Source: UBA11051 sp964390495 (GTDB lineage: Bacteria > Armatimonadota > Zipacnadia > Zipacnadales > UBA11051). From it: a DNA stretch of 64,000 nt. The notes beneath the pieces are model-generated. The model had not been told where the DNA came from. It worked only from the letters and a program-made list of their open reading frames with translations, and made no database searches. The stretch covers positions 124,001 through 188,000 of the forward strand of contig CAYMIN010000001.1 of assembly GCA_964390495.1 (NCBI GenBank), given 5' to 3'. The position numbers were made by a program, and so were the translations under genes. Shown one piece after another: positions 28,601-36,691 of the stretch (positions are counted from its first letter, which is position 1; the number at the start of each line of letters is the position of its first letter).

Positions 28601-31002
28601 TCATCGCCCGTAACAGAGTCGAGGTCGCCGCCACAAAAGCCGCACTGGGTGCCATACGCAGCCGAGGGCGGGTATTCGCTGCCACAGTAGGGACAGACCT
28701 GGTGGCCGCTGCAGGCGGTAGCTGGATGATTGTCAGGATCGGTCGTCAATCCGCCGCAGTCGGGACAGCGGTAGAAGACGTTCCAGCCGCCGGTCAGCCC
28801 CGAACTGCCGGAGCCGTAGTTGCGCTGGTCGGCGTGCACGATCAGGCCGCCCCGGTAGCCCTCGTCGCCACTGAGGTTGTTCGCATAGTTGGCGCCGGCG
28901 ACCGCCGGCACCGAGGGCGGCTGGTACTTGGGTATCTCGAAATGTACCGCTTGGTCGCCGGCCGTCGCGGCACTGATCTCACTGGGATATACATAGCGCC
29001 GGTCTTCGTGATACTTCAGGGCAATCTCGGGTAGAACGTGGCGCACGGCGCTGGTCCCGCCGGTGCTTTCAACCTCTCCCGATACCGCCAGCTTGCGCCA
29101 CAATTCCACACCGGCAGTGTAATAGGTACTCAGGACAGTCATATTGCTGTCGGGATGGAACGGACACAAATCATCACTTGGGTCACTGGGAGTGGTGTCC
29201 ACAAAGGTGTATCCACAAAAGTCGCAGCGCAGGACCCTATCATCCTGGCCGGAACCGCTGTCATGATGGCAGCGGTTGTAGAGCTCGAAGTACCTGGTCG
29301 GCGTGTTGGCTCCGGGACCGTACTCGCCCGCGACATTGCCGGAACCGTCAACCTCACCAATGACGATGCGGGGGTAGTCGGCGTTCGGCCAGGGGAGAGT
29401 GCCGCTGCCGTCGGAATGGAGCCAAGTCTCAGTGGGCGGCGGCAACTCCACCCGGGATGAGAAGTAGTGACATTCGCCCAGGTACTGCACCCAGGGGCGT
29501 TGCGTACTATTGGGCGGGCCGCTCTCGAATTTCTGAGCGGGGGGATTCTTGCGGGCGAGGCCATCGTTGGTCACGTCTTCCTGGTAGTCATACTGCCACT
29601 CCCAGCCATTGTAGAAGCGGAAGTCATTCCGGTCGTCATGGTCGCCGCTGAGGTCGTCGCCCTCGTTGGAGTACTGCACCGCAGCAATGCCGACCCCGAC
29701 CATGTTGGGAGGTATCACGTACGGCACCGGCTCCGCAGTCCCATCACCAGGCGTCTCTGCGATGTCACTGTCATCAGCGATGCCGCCGGATACAGCGCTC
29801 CCGCTGCCAAGCTCGAGCCAGCACTCCTTAGCATCGGTGAGGGTGGGGAACGTATCGTCCCAGGCCCACTCCTTCAGCTCGTCGTCATCGTCGCCGCCGG
29901 GATTGTAGTCTTGCGTGGCCGCGTTCCAGTCCGCGTCATTTTCCCGGAAGCCGTCGCCGTCGTTGTCCACCTGCTTGGGCTCGCCCACACTACCGAGTTC
30001 GTCAAACCTGCTGCTGGGCATGAGGTACGTGTTGCTCATAACGGTGAAATGGAAAAGCCACGTCGTATCGGTGCCATCAGTGCCGTCAAACTGGAGGTGG
30101 TGTATTTGCACATTGACTGCACCGGAGTTGGTCAAGTAGTAGTTGGTCCCATCATCGGTCGGGTCGTCGTCGGCGATGTCCATGTCGAAACCATACAGCA
30201 AGCTGCAGGCCTGCACGCGCGCGTCCGTGAGAGTCCCGGCCCCATTTTCGGTCCTGGTATAGCGGATGAGCCACTCGTCGCCATTGTCCACACGGTAGGG
30301 GTTGAGGCCGATCTGGATATAGGCATCCTTGATAGTGGGATCGTCATCGGCGTCAAACAGGTCGCCGTCGTCCTGGCTGTCAATATTGTCAAGGTCGGTT
30401 TGGATGGCGCAGGGACGAGTAACGCCCGGTGGCATTATGAAAAGGCGCAGGCGGCTATCGCTGTCAATAGACCCCGCAGGGGTGGCACCGGCGGAGGCGC
30501 TGACCAAGTCGCAAGTCTGCAGGTGTAGCGTGGAGCGGTAATCCTGGAAACCGACGGGGGCGCCGGCATCGAAGGGATGAAAGACCTTGCCGAGAATGGC
30601 GCGACCGACGAGGGCCTGGGGGGCCGGGGGGGGCAGGGCGGGGACATTGGTAGGCCTGTATTGGTAGTCGCGGAAGCCGACTGCCACTGACTGCAGAGCC
30701 GTGGCCAGCACGCGGGCTTTCGGCGGGACCTTGACGAGATCCAGATTGGTTGGGTGGCTGGTGTCACCATAGGGATCGGGACATTTGCCTGCATAATAGG
30801 ACGAGTACCCGCAGTGGGGGCACACGTAGGTCGCGCGAATGGTGGAGAGGTTGAACTGGTGGGTGTCGCTGTCAGTGGTGCTGGCGTCATCCACATAGGC
30901 GCGCATTTCGTAGGGGCATGGGTCTGGGCCCTGGGCCCAGACCAAGCCCAGTGCGCCGATGAGGGCTATCATAACAAGTGCGGCAGTAACAACTCCCCGC
31001 AT
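25603..31002 (-). CDS. Giant exported protein with CxxC zinc-ribbon-like knuckles
   Basis: About 1799 residues; not recognised as a known family. The ATG at 31002 follows GGGGGAG by 4 nt and opens a signal peptide (MRGVVTAALVMIALIGALGL, cleavage near VWAQ). CPHCGYSSYYAGKC lies near the N-terminus, and further cysteine knuckles occur mid-protein (RCDFCGYTF, YRCPDCGG, VCPYCGSEYPP, QCGFCGGDL). Long stretches are rich in Asp, Gly and Tyr with DTDGDGALDFEIGG-like calcium-binding patterns, and repeated WVFWHRRLQHPGG/YWLFWTSLGRVYDL-type strands suggest beta-propeller or beta-helix modules. It is the last gene of the minor-pilin cluster, so a pilus-tip or surface role is likely by context. Zinc ribbons on a secreted protein are odd. 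The start rests on the signal peptide; 19 further codons are open upstream. Confidence 0.8.
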   Translation of the reverse strand: MRGVVTAALVMIALIGALGLVWAQGPDPCPYEMRAYVDDASTTDSDTHQFNLSTIRATYVCPHCGYSSYYAGKCPDPYGDTSHPTNLDLVKVPPKARVLATALQSVAVGFRDYQYRPTNVPALPPPAPQALVGRAILGKVFHPFDAGAPVGFQDYRSTLHLQTCDLVSASAGATPAGSIDSDSRLRLFIMPPGVTRPCAIQTDLDNIDSQDDGDLFDADDDPTIKDAYIQIGLNPYRVDNGDEWLIRYTRTENGAGTLTDARVQACSLLYGFDMDIADDDPTDDGTNYYLTNSGAVNVQIHHLQFDGTDGTDTTWLFHFTVMSNTYLMPSSRFDELGSVGEPKQVDNDGDGFRENDADWNAATQDYNPGGDDDDELKEWAWDDTFPTLTDAKECWLELGSGSAVSGGIADDSDIAETPGDGTAEPVPYVIPPNMVGVGIAAVQYSNEGDDLSGDHDDRNDFRFYNGWEWQYDYQEDVTNDGLARKNPPAQKFESGPPNSTQRPWVQYLGECHYFSSRVELPPPTETWLHSDGSGTLPWPNADYPRIVIGEVDGSGNVAGEYGPGANTPTRYFELYNRCHHDSGSGQDDRVLRCDFCGYTFVDTTPSDPSDDLCPFHPDSNMTVLSTYYTAGVELWRKLAVSGEVESTGGTSAVRHVLPEIALKYHEDRRYVYPSEISAATAGDQAVHFEIPKYQPPSVPAVAGANYANNLSGDEGYRGGLIVHADQRNYGSGSSGLTGGWNVFYRCPDCGGLTTDPDNHPATACSGHQVCPYCGSEYPPSAAYGTQCGFCGGDLDSVTGDDTVQEHDLWCEEYDVGDIQVSVLRKPAMRATVPAVQIGRVQPGVNTYRPDTNVQNVAAGYRAFPSETSPRTGLPVLNDGNVTSPIRVANVYDPDASAREISLPHYSRIEVPAYDYSYTRIAQSTPITRLTLQSYNPGLTADAEWDITSALPFATGGTELFGRLQAGYSGYPVPLGQPAGTYLGQTLYFLDTDGDGALDFEIGGPGGTATNTFDAQFDPLADHPLEPVYDTVLGDVRVFGSRLPQNDYYSADASPVPIIDPDNKVQVIWVGNRPSVYEPTPKAVGSECPPGNSTANIPSSSAPVNLLYAKAEYAGDVADDQLYRGYAWDAAAGLLTDAYNLSNDSAEGTVSSSPWALGDAAARWVFWHRRLQHPGGTESTLRYDTSTASDWAWTGSGAGEWIYASGLPKENLRSFIDGDGEHWLFWHTGSEGKQYLMYRWDYTLGTTDNKEGPVPVTNRAAPQWRADAFPAIDPRDTANDVGIKKPTQSPFTYTKDPSVFSDPSGNVNLFFSGYARSEGEADICWTRFDPGGMDGADSTIPNYGKLAFSRLQPADGPYVYTTSGSWVAMPEEFSANGLRQVFSSRGLDWLCHHTTEDWSFAHGYDGSLAEVDPEARNPGDINLTPGNSNYLWSNSYLDPAFCLALIYDDPSDGNRPQAQLFHVAWQKGTYYRSRGAYRVLPRLYPLTAGAPPAALVDSGSGYYLLMDPKVTELRAKGMTVPDQYVVMEIGPATGTVSFSSPLYNVDNPADPVTVFPARDAEADLMDVAVYGAYYPYVYRVTRNGADDDCPSAFYNADLDPGRLTVFWRRRYPVSSSPHFGRSGFMHKTYTTSVRVAKPSISSIASVVNAYDTGTDIPYSANNGAGIITVSEGYIGYTLQITYDSADGSSGVVEWHEVPGWSVETPVPIRTGGAEGRLVVKPEAYTVKNEQDEDVSNVRYWLFWTSLGRVYDLRLLDASSARAAGDPIIVQSADVYSAVVSPDAGPVIRERRTSSVSFDPS

Positions 31003-31117
31003 AGGTCTCCCCCTGATATTGATATTGCTCGGTGCCAACATACAATTGTGGTATCTCATGATAATCGCCTGGTAAGTGATATTTACATTACCTGCCAGCC
31101 AGAAAGCGGCCCACAGC

Positions 31118-34100
31118 CTAGCGGGCAGCAGATGTGGGCTCTGCCAGCGGGTCCGGCCAGTCCAGTTCGTTGGGATTGGGAATCACCTGCCGCCGGTCAA
31201 TGTCGAGTATATCATTGGACGGCTGATTGTCATTGCGGTCATCGGTCTGCACGACAATGACGCTACTATACAGCGAGGCCGGGGCTGAAGTGTCAGCAAT
31301 ATTCTCGCGCGTCAGGTTAGGTATCAGCCCGGCATAGTTGGTAATCAGGTGACGATGGTAGCGCTCCGCTGTGCCATCTACGTTCATGGGCCGATTGTCG
31401 CACGGCAGCCGCAGCGCCGACACCGGGAACCACGGCATGGTCTGCCAGTAGGGAGTGTCGTCAACATCAACATAGCGAATGTTGGCCAAATCACGGCGGG
31501 TGCTGCTTGCCGGATATGAGTAGATATAATCTCTGCGCGTCATGTACCAAATCGGCGTGTCACCGTCCGCAACACCATCGCCATTTATAGCAGGTATCAA
31601 AGCCCAGTCGCCCGCAGCGCCGCTGATGTCCACGCAGAACTCAAAGACGCCATCACCCTGAGCCGCCAGGGAATGGAGATTGTTAGCCTGCACCTCCGAC
31701 AGCCGGCCGGCATACTGCCCACAGGTGACGGTGATGTAGAAATGATCGCCCTCATACGATGTTTGCAGGTCTCTGATATTGCGGAAGATCAGCGAATTGG
31801 GTGGGCCGAATACACCGTCATCTACATTCTCATCCCACAGCCAGGCCAGCCATTTCCAGTTGCTGTCGGTCGAGCCGCGGTAGGGCAGGTGTGTCGAGGG
31901 CGGATTTATCGCCAGTGTATTCTCCTCGACCACCACAAGCTGGTGCAGGTTGGAGGCGGCGCAGAGGTAGCCGATGACGGGATGAACTATCTTGTAGTCG
32001 TCAAGCTCGGGGATCTTCGCGTAAGCCGATATGTCTCCAGTGGGATCGAGTATCGGCCTGACGGCGGTGTACGCTATCCGCTGCAGCGGCGCGGTGCTGC
32101 CAGCCGGCTTGACGTGGCTGGGGGTCTTGACCTGCACCGAATGAGTCTGCTGTCCCGCAGCGTTGACGTCGGTGACGATGTCAATGACCCGGCCGTTGCC
32201 GGCATCGGCGATGACAGTGTGCGTGGTAGTTGAGGGCAACAGGTCGCCGTTGGTGGAGTTGTAATAGGCCTCCTCGTCGGTGTCCTTGATCGTGTAGTAG
32301 CGGAAGGCATCCGAGGGCGCGTCAAGGCGCAACTGGGTATTGGTGCTGCTGGTGTAATAGTCATAGCCCGCCGCAGACAGCGGCCACTTGACGACACCGT
32401 TGCGGTCAATCTCGACCACGCGGTTATTGCCGGTATCAACCACCAGCAAATTGCCATTGGACAGCGGCACGGCCTTGGCGGGGCGATTAAACGGTACGGC
32501 GATCCGCCCGTCGGTCCCGCGGTTGACATCCACGGCTTCATTGGGCATCGCCGACAGCGTGCCATGACAGACCCACACCGGCGTGTCCTCGATTACCTCG
32601 ATGATGCGGGTGTCGTCGCAGATGAAGGTCGAGCGCGACTTGAGCGCGCTGACAAAGCCCACGCCCTCGGAGACATACCCCGCGGCGGGCTGGGTGATCT
32701 GCGCGACCATCTTCGCGCCGACGAACACGCGGTTGTGGCCCAACACCGGCGATGAGGAGACGGCCGGAAGCGCGGCGGTGCCCAGCACGTCGTAGGAGCT
32801 GTGCGGGTTGGCGGGCTGGGCCATGTGACCATGGACCAAGTTGCTGATCGGGTCCCACAGCAGTGACAGCAGCGTCTCCTTGATGCGGTCCCCGACCAGG
32901 AACGGCTTCTGCGCGTGGCTGTCGTCGTGGTTCTCGGTCAAGTTGAGAGCGTTGTCGCGGTTGGGGTCAAAGCCTTCTGTGCCGACGTGCAGCACGCGGC
33001 CGCCAAGCGTCGGCGAGGAGATCGACTCGCCGATGTCGTAGGGCATCTGGTGAGTCTCGCTGGCGTGAAGAGTCCCGCCAGTGGTCTCATCGAAGTAGTA
33101 GTAGTCCACGATGAAACTGCAGCCGGGCTGCAACGGCATGGTGCTAGCCGCCTCGGTAGGTATCTGCAGATTGCGCACATCGAGAATCCCGCGCGGCAGG
33201 GCCTGCGTCCAGCCGGTGGGCAGGAAATCATCGTCGTCGAACTCCGCCTCCCCGATACCCAGCCCGGCAAGGGCCGTGCCATTGGGCAAACTTACGGAGA
33301 TGTTCATCGCATCGTCGGGGTCGTCGAAATTCTGATAGACGAAGTTGTGATGCAGGCGGATGAAGCCGGGCAGGTACTGGAAACGCGTCACCTCGGGCAG
33401 TATGTGCAGTTCGCCAGAGATCGTCGTAGCAGGAGGATCGGCCGGATTTGTGGGGCTGGTTGGATCGTAAACCCTATAGTCAACCCACACCGGCTTACCG
33501 TACAGGGAGCCGATAGTGCCATTGACCGACCCGGCTGTGGCGCGGTCAAAAGTGATGGTGAGGTCATCGAAATCCACTTCGTAGGCGCTCTCCGGCACAG
33601 TGGCTGTGCTGTTGTAGTCTGCCTCCAGAGTGGTCACTACCACCGGATACTCGGCGGATCCCACTGGAATGAGCGGGAACACGGGCGAGGCAACAATTTG
33701 AGCATCCGGATTACCAGGTCTGAGAGTGATGGTGAGGTCGGCTTCGGTGGCGACGCCGATGACTTCAGCGACCCCCTCGAGCGAGGTATTGTTGGAGGGG
33801 TCGGGCCGGGCATGGTTCACGACGACATAGGCGGTGTCGGTGCTGGTATCGGCGGCCGGAGCCGACTTGCTCAGTGCCGCATAGCCATAAGGGCTGTACG
33901 GCTGGTCGAAGGGCGGGTCGGACAGGGTCGAGGCATTGGGCAGTGTGGTGTCGGTATGGAACTCCCACTGCTGGCTGCTGTTGTACCGACTGCGGCATCT
34001 GACCGCCCCGCCGCTAGACCCAGCGACATTGCGGTCAGCGTCTTCCGCGGCATCGGAAACGGTGATCATGCTATCAGGGCCGGTGATGACCGGCGGGGTC

Positions 34101-36625
34101 ACGCGCCGACGGTTGTCACTCTCCTGTACGCGATAGCGCATCGGCCCCCGCAAGGTTTTCGCTGAATCGGTGTAGGGTGTGTCTGGCGTACCGTCGCCGG
34201 TGGTGTCCACCGTATAGGTAACTGCCAGGGGCACACCGCTAGATGAGATATTGTGCGGTGCAATTCCGTCCTTCCGTGCCGGCAAGAGCAATTCACGGGC
34301 CTGGCCGCTGGTGAAGTACACACGGACACTACTGCCCACATTGACCAGCGTGGCGCTGACATCAATGCCGGTATCGTCCAGCCGGGTGAGGCTGTCCAGA
34401 ACAGTGTGAGTAGCAGCCGTTGGCCCGGAAGTGCCACTAGGCAACCCGTGGTCCAGAGTGATGGAGCTGTAGTAGCCGGCGTTAAGCTGGTCCTGCGGCG
34501 GATCACCGGCCCCCGGCGGCGGTGTGGTCGGCGTCGGGATCAGCGCGAAGTCGTAGCCACCCGGTCGGTCGAGAGGGTCAAAGACTGCACCATTCTTGAG
34601 TATGGACATATTCCATTCGCCCGCGGTGGGATTGCCCCACGTAAAGGTGCTGCCTACCGGAGTGGCAATGTTGAGCATGACCTCCCATTCGCTGTTGCCG
34701 ATAACATCCTGGCCCGAGTGTGGCACAGGTATTGCGCCCGGCGTAGGCGGCAGCAGCGGACGGGGATCATACCAAGCGATCCCTGCTACCCATTGTGGCT
34801 CATGGAACGGCGGCAACATCCCCTGCAACTCGGCGAAGGCATGGTCGTCTTCCGCGCCGGTGCCGGCGTCGTCGCCGTCTTCGGCCGGGTCCGTGTTGGG
34901 GTCCGGAAATACCCACTTAGGCCCGTCAGTATCCGCGTCCCACTCGTAGCTCAGCTTAAAGCAGTGGGCGCGTCCGTAGGTGCTGTTGACACTGTTGCCG
35001 TCGAGGTCATCGTCGAACTCGCTCGCCAGTACATAGACGTAATCCCGATATACCACCGGCGTTGACAGGGCCACGACCTCGGAGTCGCCGTCGTAGCCGT
35101 CTATGTCATAGGTCCACATCAACGCCCCGGTGGTCTCGTAAGAACTGGCATAACCGGAGCCCGACACCCATCCCAGCGTCCAGGGGTCCACTGAGGCATT
35201 GTAACAGCGCACCTCGGCATCGCCGGAGCTGGGGTCCACCAGGCTGACCAAAACCACTTGCAGCGGCCGGGCGCCGGGCAGAGCAACCAAGTTGGCCACG
35301 CACGGCGATGCATACCGCGGCGTCATGTTACCGAGGTCCGCGTCCCACACCAGGTCGTAAGGCGCGCCCGCCGAGTAATCCAGGTCGCCGTCATCGGCAG
35401 TACCGTCGCCGTCAAGGTCCTGGGCCGGATCCGCGTCAAAGCAGAGCAGCTTTGCATTCTCAGCATCTTCGCCATCAATGCTGGGCGAGCCGAGCGTAAC
35501 AGCAAAGACCATGCCGCCTGCACAAACCGGGCTGCCGACGACCGGGCCGATCTTGTTGAAGCCGAGGCTCTCAAACTGACCCGGAAACTGCCAGTCAATC
35601 TGCAGCGGCGGGCGCACCTCGATAGCGCTCTTGCCGTCCGCCCACGGCCCGCGGCGGGCCTGCGACCAACGGCTGGTAGCGGCCAGAATATTGTAGGCAA
35701 ACTTGAAATCGGGCAACTGATAACGCGAAGGTCGGCGCAGGCGATCCGCGCTCCACCAGTAGCCGGTGGTGGCGCCGGAGCTCAGCAGGTTAGCCCAACT
35801 TTCCAGGTCGTAGCCGACCTCGCCGGCGGTGACCACGATGGCACCGGAGCCGTAGGGCGTGACGGTAACATTGCGGTAGGTGTTGCTGCCGTCGCTATCA
35901 CGCAGGACGGGCTGGCAGTCAAGGCTGCCCGAGACGCCGTCGCAACTGGGATATATGTTCTCGGTATCCGGCTCGGTGGGGTCAGGCGGCGGTATGGGGT
36001 ACTTGCCGATGTATGGCACTTCAGCAGACGAGATACTAAACGGGTTCTGCAGCAGCCAGGCGTGACCGTTGATGGCTCGGCGGGAATTGTCGGTATCGGG
36101 TGCGTCGGTGGTGAAGCCGAATGAGATTGGCGCAAATGCCGAAACGCTGGTCCCGGAGCCGCCGGCATCAGCCTGGTCCACCCAGAGGATGGTCCCGGTG
36201 CGCACGGCTTTGATCAGGGCCTCGCGCTGAACGGAGCTAGTGACCGCAATATCGGCCTGGCATATATAGATCAGGTCCAGGCCCTGCAAGCCGGCTGCGG
36301 TATCATCGGTCAGCCCCACCGTCCAGTAGGCGGCATCGGCCTTGGTCAAGCTGCCCAGGCCACTGACGATCTGGGGCGGAGCCAGCGGGTTCTCAAAGTC
36401 CCAGCCCGCCGGCTTTTCCGGACAGCGGCGCAGGCCCTCGAATATCAGTGGGTGCTGGTTGGACCCTATATTCCCGGAGCTATCCCGCACATTGAGGACA
36501 CATACCTTGAATGTGCGAGGATTGCCGGTGTATTCAAGCGCAACCGGTGCCGCCTGCGCCAGGGTTATGCAGCCAACCAGTATGATTGCGATCACTACCA
36601 GCAGGTATTTTCGAGATACCCGCAT
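31118..36625 (-). CDS. Giant exported beta-propeller protein, PilY1-like position
   Basis: About 1835 residues from the ATG at 36625 (GGAGG 11 nt upstream). The N-terminus MRVSRKYLLVVIAIILVGCI contains LVGC, a possible lipobox, and also an alternative signal-peptidase site after AQA. An alpha/beta region (about 25-320, with GLQGLDLIYICQADIAVTSS and KAVRTGTILWVDQADAG) is followed by PQQ-like repeats (from about 340, GPVVGSPVCAGGMVFAVTL). Beta-sandwich stretches come next, and near residue 1420 there are NHL-type repeats such as NGNLLVVDTGNNRVVEIDRN. The gene follows PilV-, FimU-, PilW- and PilX-like genes, exactly where pseudomonads encode PilY1, a tip adhesin with a C-terminal propeller. No vWA MIDAS motif was seen. 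The PilY1-analogue role is inferred from context and fold. Confidence 0.78.
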   Translation of the reverse strand: MRVSRKYLLVVIAIILVGCITLAQAAPVALEYTGNPRTFKVCVLNVRDSSGNIGSNQHPLIFEGLRRCPEKPAGWDFENPLAPPQIVSGLGSLTKADAAYWTVGLTDDTAAGLQGLDLIYICQADIAVTSSVQREALIKAVRTGTILWVDQADAGGSGTSVSAFAPISFGFTTDAPDTDNSRRAINGHAWLLQNPFSISSAEVPYIGKYPIPPPDPTEPDTENIYPSCDGVSGSLDCQPVLRDSDGSNTYRNVTVTPYGSGAIVVTAGEVGYDLESWANLLSSGATTGYWWSADRLRRPSRYQLPDFKFAYNILAATSRWSQARRGPWADGKSAIEVRPPLQIDWQFPGQFESLGFNKIGPVVGSPVCAGGMVFAVTLGSPSIDGEDAENAKLLCFDADPAQDLDGDGTADDGDLDYSAGAPYDLVWDADLGNMTPRYASPCVANLVALPGARPLQVVLVSLVDPSSGDAEVRCYNASVDPWTLGWVSGSGYASSYETTGALMWTYDIDGYDGDSEVVALSTPVVYRDYVYVLASEFDDDLDGNSVNSTYGRAHCFKLSYEWDADTDGPKWVFPDPNTDPAEDGDDAGTGAEDDHAFAELQGMLPPFHEPQWVAGIAWYDPRPLLPPTPGAIPVPHSGQDVIGNSEWEVMLNIATPVGSTFTWGNPTAGEWNMSILKNGAVFDPLDRPGGYDFALIPTPTTPPPGAGDPPQDQLNAGYYSSITLDHGLPSGTSGPTAATHTVLDSLTRLDDTGIDVSATLVNVGSSVRVYFTSGQARELLLPARKDGIAPHNISSSGVPLAVTYTVDTTGDGTPDTPYTDSAKTLRGPMRYRVQESDNRRRVTPPVITGPDSMITVSDAAEDADRNVAGSSGGAVRCRSRYNSSQQWEFHTDTTLPNASTLSDPPFDQPYSPYGYAALSKSAPAADTSTDTAYVVVNHARPDPSNNTSLEGVAEVIGVATEADLTITLRPGNPDAQIVASPVFPLIPVGSAEYPVVVTTLEADYNSTATVPESAYEVDFDDLTITFDRATAGSVNGTIGSLYGKPVWVDYRVYDPTSPTNPADPPATTISGELHILPEVTRFQYLPGFIRLHHNFVYQNFDDPDDAMNISVSLPNGTALAGLGIGEAEFDDDDFLPTGWTQALPRGILDVRNLQIPTEAASTMPLQPGCSFIVDYYYFDETTGGTLHASETHQMPYDIGESISSPTLGGRVLHVGTEGFDPNRDNALNLTENHDDSHAQKPFLVGDRIKETLLSLLWDPISNLVHGHMAQPANPHSSYDVLGTAALPAVSSSPVLGHNRVFVGAKMVAQITQPAAGYVSEGVGFVSALKSRSTFICDDTRIIEVIEDTPVWVCHGTLSAMPNEAVDVNRGTDGRIAVPFNRPAKAVPLSNGNLLVVDTGNNRVVEIDRNGVVKWPLSAAGYDYYTSSTNTQLRLDAPSDAFRYYTIKDTDEEAYYNSTNGDLLPSTTTHTVIADAGNGRVIDIVTDVNAAGQQTHSVQVKTPSHVKPAGSTAPLQRIAYTAVRPILDPTGDISAYAKIPELDDYKIVHPVIGYLCAASNLHQLVVVEENTLAINPPSTHLPYRGSTDSNWKWLAWLWDENVDDGVFGPPNSLIFRNIRDLQTSYEGDHFYITVTCGQYAGRLSEVQANNLHSLAAQGDGVFEFCVDISGAAGDWALIPAINGDGVADGDTPIWYMTRRDYIYSYPASSTRRDLANIRYVDVDDTPYWQTMPWFPVSALRLPCDNRPMNVDGTAERYHRHLITNYAGLIPNLTRENIADTSAPASLYSSVIVVQTDDRNDNQPSNDILDIDRRQVIPNPNELDWPDPLAEPTSAAR

Positions 36626-36691
36626 GATGGTATCAACCTCCATAGTATTGGGCACAGACATAGAGCGCGAGGCAACTTCCGCTCGGGAGTT

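Noticed and set aside
29467..30528. Plus-strand open frame of 353 codons
   Set aside because: Antisense to the giant exported protein with its clear signal peptide and Shine-Dalgarno; no family features.
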